DNA of 64,000 nucleotides. Origin: Sphingomonas aliaeris (GTDB lineage Bacteria > Pseudomonadota > Alphaproteobacteria > Sphingomonadales > Sphingomonadaceae). Shown one piece after another: positions 27,996 to 39,164 of the stretch. Made by a program: the position numbers and the translations under genes. Each line of letters starts with the position of its first letter. Position 1 is the first letter of the stretch. The notes below the pieces were generated by a model. The model was not told where the DNA came from and did no database searches. It worked only from the letters and a program-made list of their open reading frames with translations. Location of the stretch: NCBI RefSeq assembly GCF_016743815.1, contig NZ_CP061035.1, positions 808,501 to 872,500 of the forward strand. Reading direction: 5' to 3'.

Positions 27996-28463
27996 ATGCC
28001 TGACGCCCCGGCACCCGCCTTCACTTACGAAGACGAACCGACAGAACCCGGCTGGAAGAACTGGCGGTTCCGCGATCCCACCCGGTTCAACGGCTTCCTG
28101 GAACCGCTGCTGGTCCGCGTGGAGGACGGTGTTGCGCGCGTGCGGATGCATCCGCTGCACCAGCATTCGAACATGCGTAATCAGGTGCATGGCGGCGCGC
28201 TGCTGGGGTTCATGGATGTCGCGCTGTTTGCGGCTGCCCGCGGGCTGGGCGTACTCGCGGCGGGCGGTGCGGTGACGCTCGACCTGTCGGCGCAATTCAT
28301 CGGCGGCGGGAAGATCGGCGTGCCGCTGGAGGCGCGGGTCGAACTCTTGCGCGAAACGAAGCGCATGCTCTTCCTTCGCGGCCTGATCGTTCAGGAGGAC
28401 GTCGGCACCATCGCCGGGTTCAGCGGTACGTTGCGGAAATCGACGCCACCGACTCTGCCGTGA
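27996..28463 (+). CDS. PaaI-family hotdog thioesterase
   Basis: A 155-residue hotdog thioesterase. MRNQVHGGALLGFMDVALFAAARG is the HGG helix signature, followed by VTLDLSAQFIGGGKIGVPLEARVELLRETKRMLFLRGLI, the paired strands of the fold. It lies between sdhB and zapE in the same direction, with a 93-base gap before it and a 24-base gap after it. The substrate is unknown. It is not closely similar by eye to the coupled thioesterases at 2079-2899. Confidence 0.82.
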   Translation: MPDAPAPAFTYEDEPTEPGWKNWRFRDPTRFNGFLEPLLVRVEDGVARVRMHPLHQHSNMRNQVHGGALLGFMDVALFAAARGLGVLAAGGAVTLDLSAQFIGGGKIGVPLEARVELLRETKRMLFLRGLIVQEDVGTIAGFSGTLRKSTPPTLP

Positions 28464-28487
28464 TTATCAGCATCCGGGGGATGATGC

Positions 28488-29609
28488 ATGACTAAGGTTC
28501 TCGCCCGTTATAACGCGCTGATCGCGTCCGGCGAACTCAAGCCCGATCCCGAGCAGGCCGCCGCCGCCGACCGGCTGGATGCGCTGGCGACCGCGTTGCA
28601 GGCGACGCCGAAGCGCGGCAGCCTGTTGTGGAAAGTGCTCGGCAAGACGCCGGAACCGCCGCGCGGCCTGTACATGTGGGGCGGGGTCGGGCGCGGCAAA
28701 TCCATGCTGATGGACCTGTTTTTCGGGTGCCTGGACATCAACCGCAAGCGCCGCGTGCATTTCGGCGAATTCATGCTGGAGGTTCACCAGCGCATCGCGG
28801 CCGAGCGCGCCAAGGAACTGGGCGATCCGATCCCGCCCGTCGCGGCGGGGCTGGCGGAGGAGGCGCGTTTGCTGGCCTTCGACGAGATGATGGTGACGAA
28901 CAGCCCGGACGCGATGATCCTGTCGCGGCTGTTCACCGAATTGATGGCGCGCGGCGTGACGGTCGTCACGACGTCGAATCGCGCCCCGTCCGATCTTTAC
29001 AAGAACGGGCTCAACCGCGAACATTTCCTGCCTTTCATCGCGTTGCTGGAAAGCCGGCTCGACGTGCTGACGTTGAACGGACCGGTCGATTACCGGCGCG
29101 ATCGCCTGGGCAACCAGCCGACCTGGCTCGTCCCCAACGGGCCGGAGGCGACGCGGCAATTGTCCGACGCGTTTTTCCGCCTGACCGATTTTCCGGTCGA
29201 GGATCGCGAGCATGTGCCGAGCGAAGATCTCGTCGTCCAGGGGCGCACCTTGCATGTGCCCAAGAGCTTGAAGGGCGTCGCGGTCTTCAGCTTTAAACGC
29301 TTGTGCGAAAGCAATCGCGGCACGGCGGACTATCTCGCCATCGCGCGCAAGTTTCACACCGTGATCCTCGTCGGCGTCCCCAAACTGGGTCCTGAGAAAC
29401 GCAACGAGGCCGCGCGTTTCGTGAGTCTGATCGACGCGCTCTATGAATATAAGGTCAAATTGCTCGCCGCCGCGGACGCCGAACCCGACCAGCTTTATGA
29501 AACGGGCGACGGCCGGTTCGAATTCGACCGCACGGTCAGTCGCTTGGAGGAAATGCGGTCGGAAGAGTATCTCGCCGCTGGACATGGCGTTATTGCAACT
29601 GCGAACTAA
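28488..29609 (+). CDS. zapE: Cell division protein ZapE (AFG1-like ATPase)
   Basis: A 373-residue AFG1/ZapE P-loop ATPase, which in E. coli associates with the divisome and destabilises FtsZ polymers. GLYMWGGVGRGKSMLMDLFF is Walker A, LLAFDEMMVTN is Walker B with the family DE, and VVTTSNRAPSDLYKNGLNREHFLPFI is sensor-1 plus the AFG1 signature. HFGEFMLEVHQRI is also typical. It precedes mdh by 89 bases, an arrangement often seen in alphaproteobacteria. Confidence 0.93.
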   Translation: MTKVLARYNALIASGELKPDPEQAAAADRLDALATALQATPKRGSLLWKVLGKTPEPPRGLYMWGGVGRGKSMLMDLFFGCLDINRKRRVHFGEFMLEVHQRIAAERAKELGDPIPPVAAGLAEEARLLAFDEMMVTNSPDAMILSRLFTELMARGVTVVTTSNRAPSDLYKNGLNREHFLPFIALLESRLDVLTLNGPVDYRRDRLGNQPTWLVPNGPEATRQLSDAFFRLTDFPVEDREHVPSEDLVVQGRTLHVPKSLKGVAVFSFKRLCESNRGTADYLAIARKFHTVILVGVPKLGPEKRNEAARFVSLIDALYEYKVKLLAAADAEPDQLYETGDGRFEFDRTVSRLEEMRSEEYLAAGHGVIATAN

Positions 29610-29619
29610 TCGCAATAAC
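29589..29619. promoter_or_regulatory. Inverted repeat spanning the zapE stop, upstream of mdh
   Basis: GTTATTGC at 29589-29596 and GCAATAAC at 29612-29619 form a perfect 8-base dyad with a 15-base spacer, overlapping the last codons of zapE and ending 80 bases before the mdh ATG. It is unusually AT-rich for this region. It could be a regulator site for the mdh-suc genes or a weak transcript hairpin. No U-run follows, so it is not a standard terminator. Confidence 0.35.
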
Positions 29620-29677
29620 TATGTTGGATTAGCGGTTGCCCCCTCCGCCCGAAAGGCCTAAGGCGCGGCAACTTTGA

Positions 29678-30661
<984 letters not shown>

Positions 30662-30714
30662 TCTTCTGACGTGGGGCTCATGCCTCGCACTCTCCCCCAA
30701 GGAAAAGGCTTCGC

Positions 30715-31599
30715 ATGAGCATCCTCGTCGACAAAAACACCAAGGTCATCACGCAGGGCATGACCGGCAAGACCGGCAGCTTCCACACCGAAGCGGCGTT
30801 GGCTTACGGCACGCAGATGGTCGGCGGCGTCACGCCGGGCAAGGGCGGTACGGAGCATCTCGGCCTGCCGAACTTCAACACCGTGCATGAAGCCGTCCAC
30901 GCGACCGGCGCGACGGCCAGCGTGATATACGTGCCGCCTCCCTTCGCCGCTGATTCGATCCTCGAGGCGATCGATGCCGAGGTGCCGCTGATCGTCTGCA
31001 TCACCGAAGGCGTTCCGGTGCTGGACATGGTCAAGGTCAAGCGCTCGCTGTCGGGTTCCAAGTCGCGCCTCATCGGCCCGAACTGCCCGGGCGTGCTGAC
31101 CCCGAACCAGTGCAAGATCGGGATCATGCCCGGCAGCATCTTCAAGGAAGGTTCGGTCGGCGTCGTCAGCCGTTCGGGCACGCTGACCTATGAGGCTGTG
31201 TTCCAGACCTCGAATGCAGGGCTCGGCCAGACGACCGCGGTCGGCATCGGGGGCGATCCCGTCAACGGCACGAACTTCATCGACGTGCTCGAACTGTTCC
31301 TGGCGGACGAAGCGACCAAGTCGATCATCATGATCGGCGAGATCGGTGGCGATGCCGAGGAGCAGGCCGCGCAGTTCCTGATCGACGAGGCGAAGCGTGG
31401 CCGCAAGAAGCCGATGGCCGGCTTCATCGCGGGTCGCACGGCGCCTCCGGGCCGTCGCATGGGCCATGCCGGTGCGATCGTTTCGGGCGGCAAGGGCGAT
31501 GCGGAAAGCAAGATCGCGGCGATGGAAGCCGCAGGCATCAAGGTGTCCGCAAGCCCATCGCAGCTGGGTGAGACCTTGCTCGCGGTACTGAACGGTTAA
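30715..31599 (+). CDS. sucD: Succinyl-CoA synthetase alpha subunit (ADP-forming)
   Basis: A 294-residue CoA-binding subunit that makes ATP from succinyl-Co[32 protein letters not shown] is the CoA-binding start, and [16 protein letters not shown] contains the phosphorylated His. The beta subunit gene sucC is not adjacent and not in this window; in many bacteria sucC directly precedes sucD. It is followed 70 bases later by sucA. Confidence 0.95.
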   Translation: MSILVDKNTKVITQGMTGKTGSFHTEAALAYGTQMVGGVTPGKGGTEHLGLPNFNTVHEAVHATGATASVIYVPPPFAADSILEAIDAEVPLIVCITEGVPVLDMVKVKRSLSGSKSRLIGPNCPGVLTPNQCKIGIMPGSIFKEGSVGVVSRSGTLTYEAVFQTSNAGLGQTTAVGIGGDPVNGTNFIDVLELFLADEATKSIIMIGEIGGDAEEQAAQFLIDEAKRGRKKPMAGFIAGRTAPPGRRMGHAGAIVSGGKGDAESKIAAMEAAGIKVSASPSQLGETLLAVLNG

Positions 31600-31669
31600 T
31601 CACTACCTGCCTAAGGGCGGGACAAAGAGCATCGCCTGACCTCCCCAGGGATGCGCCGAGGAACAGCCG

Positions 31670-34607
31670 ATGGGCTATGAAGGCCAGGATTTCGCAGATA
31701 TCGCCGGGGGTGTTTCCCCGGCGTTCATCGAGACTTTGTACGCGCGCTTCAAGGAATCGCCGGACAGCGTGGAGCCGCAGTGGCGCTCGTGGTTCGAAGG
31801 GCTGGAAGGCACCGCGCAGGGCCCGAGCTGGGAGCAGCCTAACTGGCCGCTGACCAGCACGGACGATCTGACCTCCGCGCTCGATCCGACCCAGATGGAA
31901 CCCGCGCCGAAGCCCGCCAAGGGCGGCGCGAAGCCGGCCGCGGCTCCTGCCGCCGCACCCTCGCAGGATGCGATCGTCAAGGCGGCGGCGGATCCGATCC
32001 GTGCGATGCTGCTGATCCGCACCTACCGCGTGCGCGGCCATCTCGCTGCAAACCTCGATCCGCTCGGCCTGAACGCGACGCGTGAATTGCCGGCCGATCT
32101 GCGCACCGAATATCACGGCTTTTCGGAAGCGGACATTGATCGCCCGGTCTATCTCGGCGGGACGATGGGTCTGCAATGGACCACGGTCCGCGAACTCGTC
32201 GACACGTTGCGCGCCAATTATTGCGGCAATGTCGGCCTCGAATACATGCATATCGCTGATGTCGAGGAACGCCGCTTCCTGCAGGACCGCATGGAAGGCA
32301 AGGACAAGGCGATCGAGTTCAGCGCGCTGGGCAAGAAGGCGATCCTGAACAAGGTGATCGAAGCCGAGCAGTGGGAGCGTTTCTGCGGCAAGAAGTATGT
32401 CGGCACGAAGCGCTTCGGTCTGGACGGCGGCGAGAGCATGATCCCGGCGCTGGAAAGCGTGATCAAATATGGCGGCCAGTTGGGCGTCAACGAGATCGTG
32501 TTCGGCATGGCACATCGCGGCCGCCTCAACGTGCTGACCAACGTGATGGCCAAGCCGTACCGGATCATCTTCCACGAATTCGGCGGCGGATCGGACAACC
32601 CCGACGATGTCGCGGGTTCGGGCGACGTGAAGTATCACCTGGGCACCAGCACAGACCGTGAGTTCGACGGCATCAGCGTCCATATGTCGCTGGTCGCAAA
32701 CCCGAGCCATCTAGAGGCGGAGGATCCGGTCGTGTTGGGCAAGGTCCGCGCGATTCAGACGATTGCGGGCGATCTGGGCGAGCACAAGGCATCGCTGCCG
32801 GTACTGATCCACGGCGACGCAGCCTTTGCAGGGCAGGGGATCGTGTGGGAATGCCTCGGTTTCTCGGGCATTCGCGGCTACAATACGGGCGGCTGCCTGC
32901 ATTTCGTCATCAACAACCAGATCGGCTTCACCACCAGCCCGCAATTCGCGCGCAGTTCGCCCTATCCGAGCGACGTCGCGAAGGGCGTTCAGGCGCCGAT
33001 CTTCCACGTCAATGGCGACGATCCCGAAGCCGTGACCTTCGCTTGCAAGATGGCAATCGAATATCGCCAGACGTTCCACCGCGACGTGGTGATCGACATG
33101 TGGTGCTATCGCCGCAACGGCCACAACGAGGGCGACGAGCCGAGCTTCACCCAGCCGCTGATGTATGACCGGATCAAGTCGCACCCTCCGGTGAGCGAAG
33201 TGTACGGCCAGAAGCTGATCGAGCAGAAGGTCATCGATCGCGCCTGGATCGACGAGAACGTCAAGCAGTTCACCACGCTGCTGGAAGGCGAGTTCGAAGC
33301 GGGCGCGTCGTACAAGCCGAACAAGGCGGACTGGTTCGCCGGTCGCTGGTCCGGCTTGCATGCCCCGGCCGACGGCGATCAGTCGCGGCGCAACGTAGAA
33401 ACCGGGATCGAGCAGAAGTTGTTCGACTCGCTCGGGCGTACGCTGACCACTGTTCCGGAAGGGCTGACCGTACACAAGACGCTCAACCGCGTGCTGGAGG
33501 CCAAGCGCGAGATGTTCCGCGCGGGCGCGAACTTCGACTGGGCGACGGGCGAGGCGCTCGCGTTCGGATCGTTGCTGTCCGAAGGATATGGCGTCCGTCT
33601 GTCGGGCCAGGATTCGGGCCGCGGCACGTTCAGCCAGCGTCACGCGGTGTGGGTCGACCAGACCGACGAGCATAAGTACGTCCCGCTCTGGACGGTCGAG
33701 CATGGCAGTTTCGAAGTGCTCGATTCTGCCGCTGTCGGAGTATGGCGTGCTCGGCTTCGAATATGGCTATGCGCTGGCCGATCCGAAGACGCTAGTCCTG
33801 TGGGAGGCGCAGTTCGGCGACTTCATGAACGGTGCGCAGATCATGATCGATCAGTTCATCGCCAGCGGCGAAGCCAAGTGGCTGCGCGCCAACGGCCTCG
33901 TCATGCTGCTGCCGCACGGCTATGAAGGGCAGGGTCCGGAGCATTCGTCCGCACGCCCCGAACGCTTCCTGCAACTGTGCGCGCAAGACAATATGCAGGT
34001 CGCGAACTGCACGACGCCGGCCAACTATTTCCACCTGCTGCGCCGGCAGATGCATCGCAGCTTCCGCAAGCCGCTGATCGTCTTCACCCCCAAGTCGCTG
34101 CTGCGGCACAAGCTGGCCGTGTCGAAGGCGTCGGACTTCCTGGGCGACAGCCACTTCATGCGTATCCTGAGCGACCCGTCGGCACCCGCGGACGCGGACG
34201 TTAAGCGTCTGGTCCTGTGCACCGGCAAGGTCGCCTACGACCTGATGGAAGCGCGCGATGCGGCTGGCGATACGGGCACCGCGATCGTGCGTCTCGAACA
34301 GCTGTATCCGTTCCCGGGCGAGCCTCTGGTCGCGCGCCTGAAGCGGATGACCAATATTGAGGAAGTCGTCTGGGCGCAGGAAGAGCCGCGCAACAACGGT
34401 GCGTGGACCTTCGTCGAACCCTTTATCGAGGACTGTCTGGTCGAAGCCGGCGGTCAGGTGCAGCGTCCACGCTATGCCGGCCGCGCTGCGTCGGCATCGC
34501 CGGCCACTGGCCTGATGAAGCGTCACCAGATGGAACAGGCCGCGCTCATTGCCGATGCGCTCGGCCATAGCGTCCGCGAAGAAATCCGCCGTACCCGCAA
34601 GAACTAA
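31670..34607 (+). CDS. sucA: 2-Oxoglutarate dehydrogenase E1 component, single-base frameshift
   Basis: The thiamine-diphosphate E1 enzyme decarboxylating 2-oxoglutarate. The N-terminal segment [29 protein letters not shown], the core [12 protein letters not shown], the ThDP/metal site [14 protein letters not shown] and [11 protein letters not shown] are in the first frame up to [11 protein letters not shown]. The continuation [32 protein letters not shown] is one frame over. Deleting one base at 33725-33727 (GATTCTGCCG read as GATTCGCCG) restores a protein of about 978 residues that is otherwise intact to [21 protein letters not shown] real break would interrupt the TCA cycle, so a sequence error is likely. 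Confidence 0.93.
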
Positions 34608-34638
34608 CGCCCGCTTGCCGGGTTCGAGGAACGAAAAG

Positions 34639-35892
34639 ATGGCAACCGAAGTCAAAGTCCCAGTTCTGGGCGAATCGATCACCGAAGCGACGCTCGGTGA
34701 ATGGCTGAAGCAGCCGGGCGACGCGGTGGCGGTCGATGAGCCGATCGCCAGCCTGGAAACCGACAAGGTCTCGGTGGAGGTTCCCAGCCCGGTTGCGGGC
34801 GTCATGGGCGCGCACGCGGTCAAGGTCGGCGACACGGTCGAGGTCGGTGCGATGATCGCGACGATCGATGCCGGTGATGGCGCTCCCGCCGCCGCAACTG
34901 CGCCGCAGCCGGCCGTGACGGCGTCGCCTGTGCCGGCTGAGGCGGCACCGTCTGCGCCCGCCGGTCAGCAGGCGCCCGCCGCTCCGTCCGACAACGGCCC
35001 CGCCGCGCTCAGCCCTTCCGTCCGCCGCGCCGTGCTGGAATTCGGCGTCGATCCGGCGACCGTCAAGGGCACGGGCAAGGACGGTCGCATCACCAAGGAA
35101 GACGTGACCGCCGCTGCCTCGGCCAAGCCCGCGGCAGCGCCGGCCGCTGCCCCCGAGCCGGCCGTCGCGCCGTCGGTTGCTGCCGCGTCGGGTCGCAAGG
35201 AAGAGCGCGTGCGGATGACGCGCCTGCGCCAGACGATCGCCAAGCGGTTGAAGGAAGCGCAGAATACTGCCGCGATGCTGACGACGTTCAACGACGTCGA
35301 CATGACCGCGGTCATCGAGGCACGTGCCAAGTACAAGGATCTGTTCGAGAAGAAGCATGGCGTCCGTCTGGGCTTCATGGGCTTCTTCGCGAAGGCCGCA
35401 TGCATGGCGCTGAAGGATCTGCCGAGCGTTAACGCGTCGATCGAAGGCGATGAGATCGTCTACCACGATTACGCTGATATCTCGGTCGCCGTGTCCGGCC
35501 CGGGCGGGCTGGTCGTTCCGGTTATCCGCGACGCCGACCAGATGTCGGTCGCGCAGATCGAGAAGACGATCGGCGATTTCGGTCGTCGGGCGAAGGACGG
35601 CAGCCTGAAGATGGAAGAAATGAAGGGCGGTACCTTCACCATCTCGAACGGCGGCGTATTCGGCTCGCTGATGTCGACCCCGATCATCAACCCGCCGCAG
35701 TCGGCCGTACTCGGCCTGCACCGGATCGAGGACCGCGCGGTCGTCGTGAACGGCCAGATCGTGATCCGCCCGATGATGTATCTGGCGCTCAGCTACGATC
35801 ACCGTCTGATCGACGGTCGCGAGGCGGTGACGTTCCTCGTCGCGCTGAAGAATGCGATCGAAGACCCGACGCGGATTTTGATCGACCTGTAA
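34639..35892 (+). CDS. odhB: 2-Oxoglutarate dehydrogenase E2 component (dihydrolipoyl succinyltransferase)
   Basis: A 417-residue E2 enzyme, also called sucB. The lipoyl domain carries the lipoylated Lys in [13 protein letters not shown]. An Ala/Pro-rich linker, the peripheral subunit-binding domain ([32 protein letters not shown]) and the catalytic domain follow, with the active-site His in [17 protein letters not shown] 34639 sits behind GAGGA and 31 bases from sucA. Confidence 0.96.
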   Translation: MATEVKVPVLGESITEATLGEWLKQPGDAVAVDEPIASLETDKVSVEVPSPVAGVMGAHAVKVGDTVEVGAMIATIDAGDGAPAAATAPQPAVTASPVPAEAAPSAPAGQQAPAAPSDNGPAALSPSVRRAVLEFGVDPATVKGTGKDGRITKEDVTAAASAKPAAAPAAAPEPAVAPSVAAASGRKEERVRMTRLRQTIAKRLKEAQNTAAMLTTFNDVDMTAVIEARAKYKDLFEKKHGVRLGFMGFFAKAACMALKDLPSVNASIEGDEIVYHDYADISVAVSGPGGLVVPVIRDADQMSVAQIEKTIGDFGRRAKDGSLKMEEMKGGTFTISNGGVFGSLMSTPIINPPQSAVLGLHRIEDRAVVVNGQIVIRPMMYLALSYDHRLIDGREAVTFLVALKNAIEDPTRILIDL

Positions 35893-36004
35893 TACGACGC
35901 GTAAATCCCTATCTTCCGTTCGTGCCGGTTTTGTCGGGGCACCGTGCCTCTCGTCGCGGAAGAAAGTGTAGTCCCGCGACAGCGCCGGGCGAACGGAGTG
36001 TGTG

Positions 36005-37396
36005 ATGGCTGAATACGATTTCGACGTTCTGGTGATCGGCTCCGGCCCCGGCGGCTATGTCGCGGCGATCCGTGCGGCGCAGCTCGGCCTGCGCACCGCA
36101 TGCGTCGAAAGCCGCGAGACACTCGGCGGCACGTGCCTCAACGTCGGTTGCATCCCGTCCAAGGCGATGCTGCATGCGAGCGAACTGTTCGATCATGCAG
36201 CCAACGGCACGATGGCCAAGCTGGGCATCAAGGTGACGCCGGAGCTCGACCTGCCGCAGATGCACGCGCAACGCGTCGATGCGGTCAAGCAGTTGACGGG
36301 CGGCATCGCGTTCCTATTCAAGAAGAACAAGGTCGAATGGATCAAGGGCCGCGGCGCTTTCGTCGACGCCCATACCGTTCAGGTCGGTGAGCGGACCGTT
36401 ACGGCCAAGGACATCGTGATCGCGACCGGGTCCAGCGTCACCGCGCTTCCCGGCGTGACGATCGACCAGAAGATCATCGTGGACAGCACCGGCGCGCTGG
36501 AGCTGGAACGCGTTCCCGAGCATATGGTGGTGATCGGCGGCGGCGTGATCGGGCTGGAACTGGGCAGCGTGTGGCGTCGTCTTGGTGCAAAGGTCACCTG
36601 CGTCGAATATCTCGACCAGATCCTGCCCGGCTTCGATGGCGAGATTCGCAAGGAATCGAACAAGATATTCAAGAAGCAGGGCATCGAGTTCAAGCTGTCG
36701 ACCAAGGTGACGGGCGTTGCCGTGAACGGTGACAAGGCGACGTTGACGCTGGAGCCCGCCGCCGGTGGCGCTGCCGAGACGCTGGAGGCCGATGTCGTAT
36801 TGGTGTCGATCGGCCGCAAGCCGAATACTGATGGCCTCGCGCTGGAAAATGCCGGGCTTTCCGTCAACCAACGTGGCCAGATCGAGACCGGCCATCGCTT
36901 CGAGACGAGCGTTTCCGGCATCTGGGCTATCGGCGATGTCATCCCCGGCCCGATGCTCGCGCACAAGGCCGAGGACGAAGGCATTGCGGTTGCCGAGAAT
37001 ATCGCCGGTCTGACCGGTATCGTGAATCACGACATCATTCCGTCGGTCGTCTATACCTGGCCCGAAATCGCAGGCGTCGGCCTGACCGAGGAAGCCGCGC
37101 GCGAAAAGGGTGAGGTCAAGGTCGGCAAGTTCCCGATGATGGCGAACAGCCGTGCCAAGACCAATCACGAGCCGGACGGTTTCGTGAAGATCATCGCGGA
37201 CGCCAAGAGCGACCGGGTGCTGGGCGTGTGGTGCATCGCCGTGCCCGGCGGCACGATGATCGCGCAGGCGGCTCAGGCGATGGAATTCGGCGCTACGTCG
37301 GAAGACATCGCCTATACCTGCCACGCGCATCCGACGCACAGCGAGGCCATCAAGGAAGCCGCGATGGCGGTGCAGGGCAAGCCGATCCACATCTGA
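36005..37396 (+). CDS. lpdA: Dihydrolipoyl dehydrogenase (E3)
   Basis: The flavoprotein E3 of 2-oxoacid dehydrogenase complexes. FDVLVIGSGPGGYVAAIRAAQLG binds FAD and GGTCLNVGCIPSKAML carries the redox disulfide. VIGGGVIGLELGSVWRRLGAKVT binds NAD, and CHAHPTHSEAIKEA has the C-terminal catalytic His-Glu. I chose ATG 36005; a GTG three bases upstream is also in frame. It is the last gene of the TCA run, 112 bases after odhB. No terminator is visible directly after it; the 209 bases up to the small RNA promoter show only the GCGACA repeat at 37581-37596. Confidence 0.96.
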   Translation: MAEYDFDVLVIGSGPGGYVAAIRAAQLGLRTACVESRETLGGTCLNVGCIPSKAMLHASELFDHAANGTMAKLGIKVTPELDLPQMHAQRVDAVKQLTGGIAFLFKKNKVEWIKGRGAFVDAHTVQVGERTVTAKDIVIATGSSVTALPGVTIDQKIIVDSTGALELERVPEHMVVIGGGVIGLELGSVWRRLGAKVTCVEYLDQILPGFDGEIRKESNKIFKKQGIEFKLSTKVTGVAVNGDKATLTLEPAAGGAAETLEADVVLVSIGRKPNTDGLALENAGLSVNQRGQIETGHRFETSVSGIWAIGDVIPGPMLAHKAEDEGIAVAENIAGLTGIVNHDIIPSVVYTWPEIAGVGLTEEAAREKGEVKVGKFPMMANSRAKTNHEPDGFVKIIADAKSDRVLGVWCIAVPGGTMIAQAAQAMEFGATSEDIAYTCHAHPTHSEAIKEAAMAVQGKPIHI

Positions 37397-37605
37397 TCGC
37401 GGCCCGCCGCATCTTCGGAACAGCAGGGAGCCACCGTCCGATCGGAGATGATCCGCGGCCTTCTCCAGACATGCCGCGGGAAAGTCGGTGTATATAGGAT
37501 CGCGCGCGGCATCATCGGTGCGCGGGGGCGTACCTTTTTCAGGCGACGTTTTTCGCGCAGCTTTTCGGTGAAATCGCGTCGCGACAATTTGCGACACAAA
37601 AGGCC

Positions 37606-37634
37606 TTGAAGCCCCAAATCGTCTTTCCTATATC
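37606..37634 (+). promoter_or_regulatory. Sigma70-type promoter for the candidate small RNA
   Basis: TTGAAG (37606-37611) and TATATC (37629-37634) are separated by exactly 17 bases, close to the housekeeping consensus. A GCGACA direct repeat (37581-37596) lies 10 bases upstream of the -35 box. Predicted transcription start is near 37641, just ahead of the first hairpin. Confidence 0.6.
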
Positions 37635-37640
37635 GCCATC

Positions 37641-37744
37641 ACAAGGTTCGTGTCCCCCCCTTTCGCGGACCTTGCGGTACGCTTCTAGCGTACCTCCTCC
37701 CTGAACCTTGGCCACCTCGTGCATTAGCGCGAGGTGGTTTTTTT
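37641..37744 (+). ncRNA. Candidate trans-acting small RNA, about 104 nt
   Basis: Three consecutive hairpins follow a well-formed promoter. Hairpin 1 (37642-37674) has an 11-bp stem, with two G-U pairs, capped by UCCCCCCCUUU. Hairpin 2 (37676-37694) is GGUACGC-UUCUA-GCGUACC. A single-stranded UCCUCCC (37695-37701) follows, and then a 10-bp terminator stem with seven U. C-rich loops and CCUCC single strands are the anti-Shine-Dalgarno motifs of many alphaproteobacterial regulatory RNAs. The only open frames here are unconvincing. I cannot match it to a named family. It lies between lpdA and the convergent amidohydrolase gene. Confidence 0.62.
37712..37744 (+). terminator. Rho-independent terminator of the small RNA
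   Basis: CCACCTCGTG and CGCGAGGTGG form a 10-bp stem (37712-37721 with 37728-37737, one G-U pair) around CATTAG, followed by seven T. It is oriented for rightward transcription and ends 4 bases before the stop codon of the convergent amidohydrolase gene. Confidence 0.88.
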
Positions 37745-37747
37745 CGG

Positions 37748-38592
37748 TCATTCGGCGGCGAGTGGTGTGGGGACGGCTAGCGCTTCGTCAGCCAGTGCCG
37801 TGATGATATTACGTAGCAATGTCGCCATCGCGGCCATCCCGCCGCCTGGCTGGTCACCCGCGCGGTCGAGGTACAGCGCGCGGTCGAATTCCACCTGCAC
37901 GGCATGGACACCACGGTCCGGATGCCCGTGCAGGTTCAGGATATGCCCCCGGCATAAGGCGTGTTGATCGCGCAGGATAAACCGGCGGCGTACACCTCCG
38001 CCTCCAGCCGGTGAACGAACCGCCCCCCCGCCGACCGGGAAAAGCGGTCGCCCAGTACGATCTGCGTGCCACTGGCAAGCGACGGCATCGAATGCACGTC
38101 GAGCAGCACCGCCACGCCGAACCGCGCGCGGGCGGCGGACAGCGCGGCCGCAAGCGCCGCATGATAAGGGCGATGATCCTGAGCGATCCGCGCCATCACC
38201 TCTTCGCCGTCCAGCTTCCGACGCCAGATCTCGCCCGCCGACGCTATGCGGCGCGGGATCAATCCGATTCCGCCCCGCACCTTCGCGGACTGGAGCCCGA
38301 GGCTGCGCCGGTCCGCCCCGCCATCGATATGCGGATCGCGCTCGTTTTCCGCGCGATTCAGGTCGATCCAGGCGCGCGCACGGCGTTGCACCAGCATGGT
38401 TTCGCCGCCGAGCGCCTGTAGCGCCAGCGTATCGACATGCCGGTCCTCCAGCGGCAGCAACGCCTCCACCGGCACGCGCAACGCAGCGCGCAGCGCAAGC
38501 GGATAGTCGCGCCCGCCATGCGGAACGGACAGTATGACGGGGCTGACGGGCGTCGACGGGCCGTGAATGTCGAAGGAAGGGGAGGGCGCCAT
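37748..38592 (-). CDS. N-formylglutamate amidohydrolase family protein, single-base frameshift
   Basis: A zinc-dependent amidase of the HutG/N-formylglutamate amidohydrolase family. VILSVPHGGRDYPLALR, LPLEDRHVDTLAL, RARAWIDLNRAENERDP and VAVLLDVHSMPS give the metal and substrate motifs. The first frame stops right after TPYAGG. The continuation ILNLHGHPDRGVHAVQVEFDRALYL, ending with AVPTPLAAE, is one frame over and runs to 37748. Adding one C to the five-C run at 37946-37950 joins them as TPYAGGHILNLHG. Start ATG 38592 gives MAPSPSFDIHGP. It is divergent from cpdR. Confidence 0.82.
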
Positions 38593-38705
38593 TCCATTCA
38601 ACCTATGCGCCTCCCGCTCCGGCCGCAATTGCGGTGCGTCGAGGCTGGAATTTCTTAAGGGGTTTGCGCATAAGCATCGCGGACGAAAAACCGGGTGGCG
38701 TTTAC

Positions 38706-39083
38706 ATGATCAGGATTCTGCTGGCCGAAGACGATCGCGTGATGCGCGAATATCTGACGCGCGCGCTCGAACGGTCGGGCTATTCGGTCGCCGCGGTCGA
38801 TCGGGGGACGGCGGCGATTCCGTTGCTGGAAACCGAACATTTCGATCTCCTGCTCACCGATATCGTGATGCCGGAGATGGACGGGATCGAACTCGCGCAG
38901 AAGGCGGGCGAGTTGGTGCCGGACTTGCGGGTCATGTTCATTACCGGCTTCGCTGCCGTCACATTGAAGGCCGGCAAGCAGATGCCGCAAGCCCGTGTGC
39001 TGTCCAAGCCGTTCCACCTGCGCGACCTGGTGCTGGAGGTCGATCGGATGTTCGAAACCGAGAGCGCGCACGGCGGTCTCTGA
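38706..39083 (+). CDS. cpdR: Single-domain response regulator, CpdR-like
   Basis: A 125-residue stand-alone receiver domain. Phosphoacceptor Asp52 lies in DLLLTDIVMPEMDGIELA, with acidic residues in LLAEDD, the switch Thr in MFITGFA and Lys in VLSKPFHLRDLV. In Caulobacter, CpdR controls ClpXP localisation and CtrA proteolysis through the CckA-ChpT relay. This protein's sequence and length fit that family. ATG 38706 was chosen over upstream starts because MIRILLAEDD is the domain beginning. tRNA-Val follows 81 bases later. Confidence 0.85.
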   Translation: MIRILLAEDDRVMREYLTRALERSGYSVAAVDRGTAAIPLLETEHFDLLLTDIVMPEMDGIELAQKAGELVPDLRVMFITGFAAVTLKAGKQMPQARVLSKPFHLRDLVLEVDRMFETESAHGGL

Positions 39084-39164
39084 AGGGTTCCCGGATAATT
39101 CGCGGGCAGTCGCAGTAACTGCCTTGCGTCCCCGCAAAACCCCGGCTAGAGGCACCCTCCTCGT

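Noticed and set aside
37539..37751. A leftward 70-codon frame over the small RNA region
   Set aside because: It runs antisense through three hairpins and the terminator. Structure and promoter on the other strand explain the sequence better.
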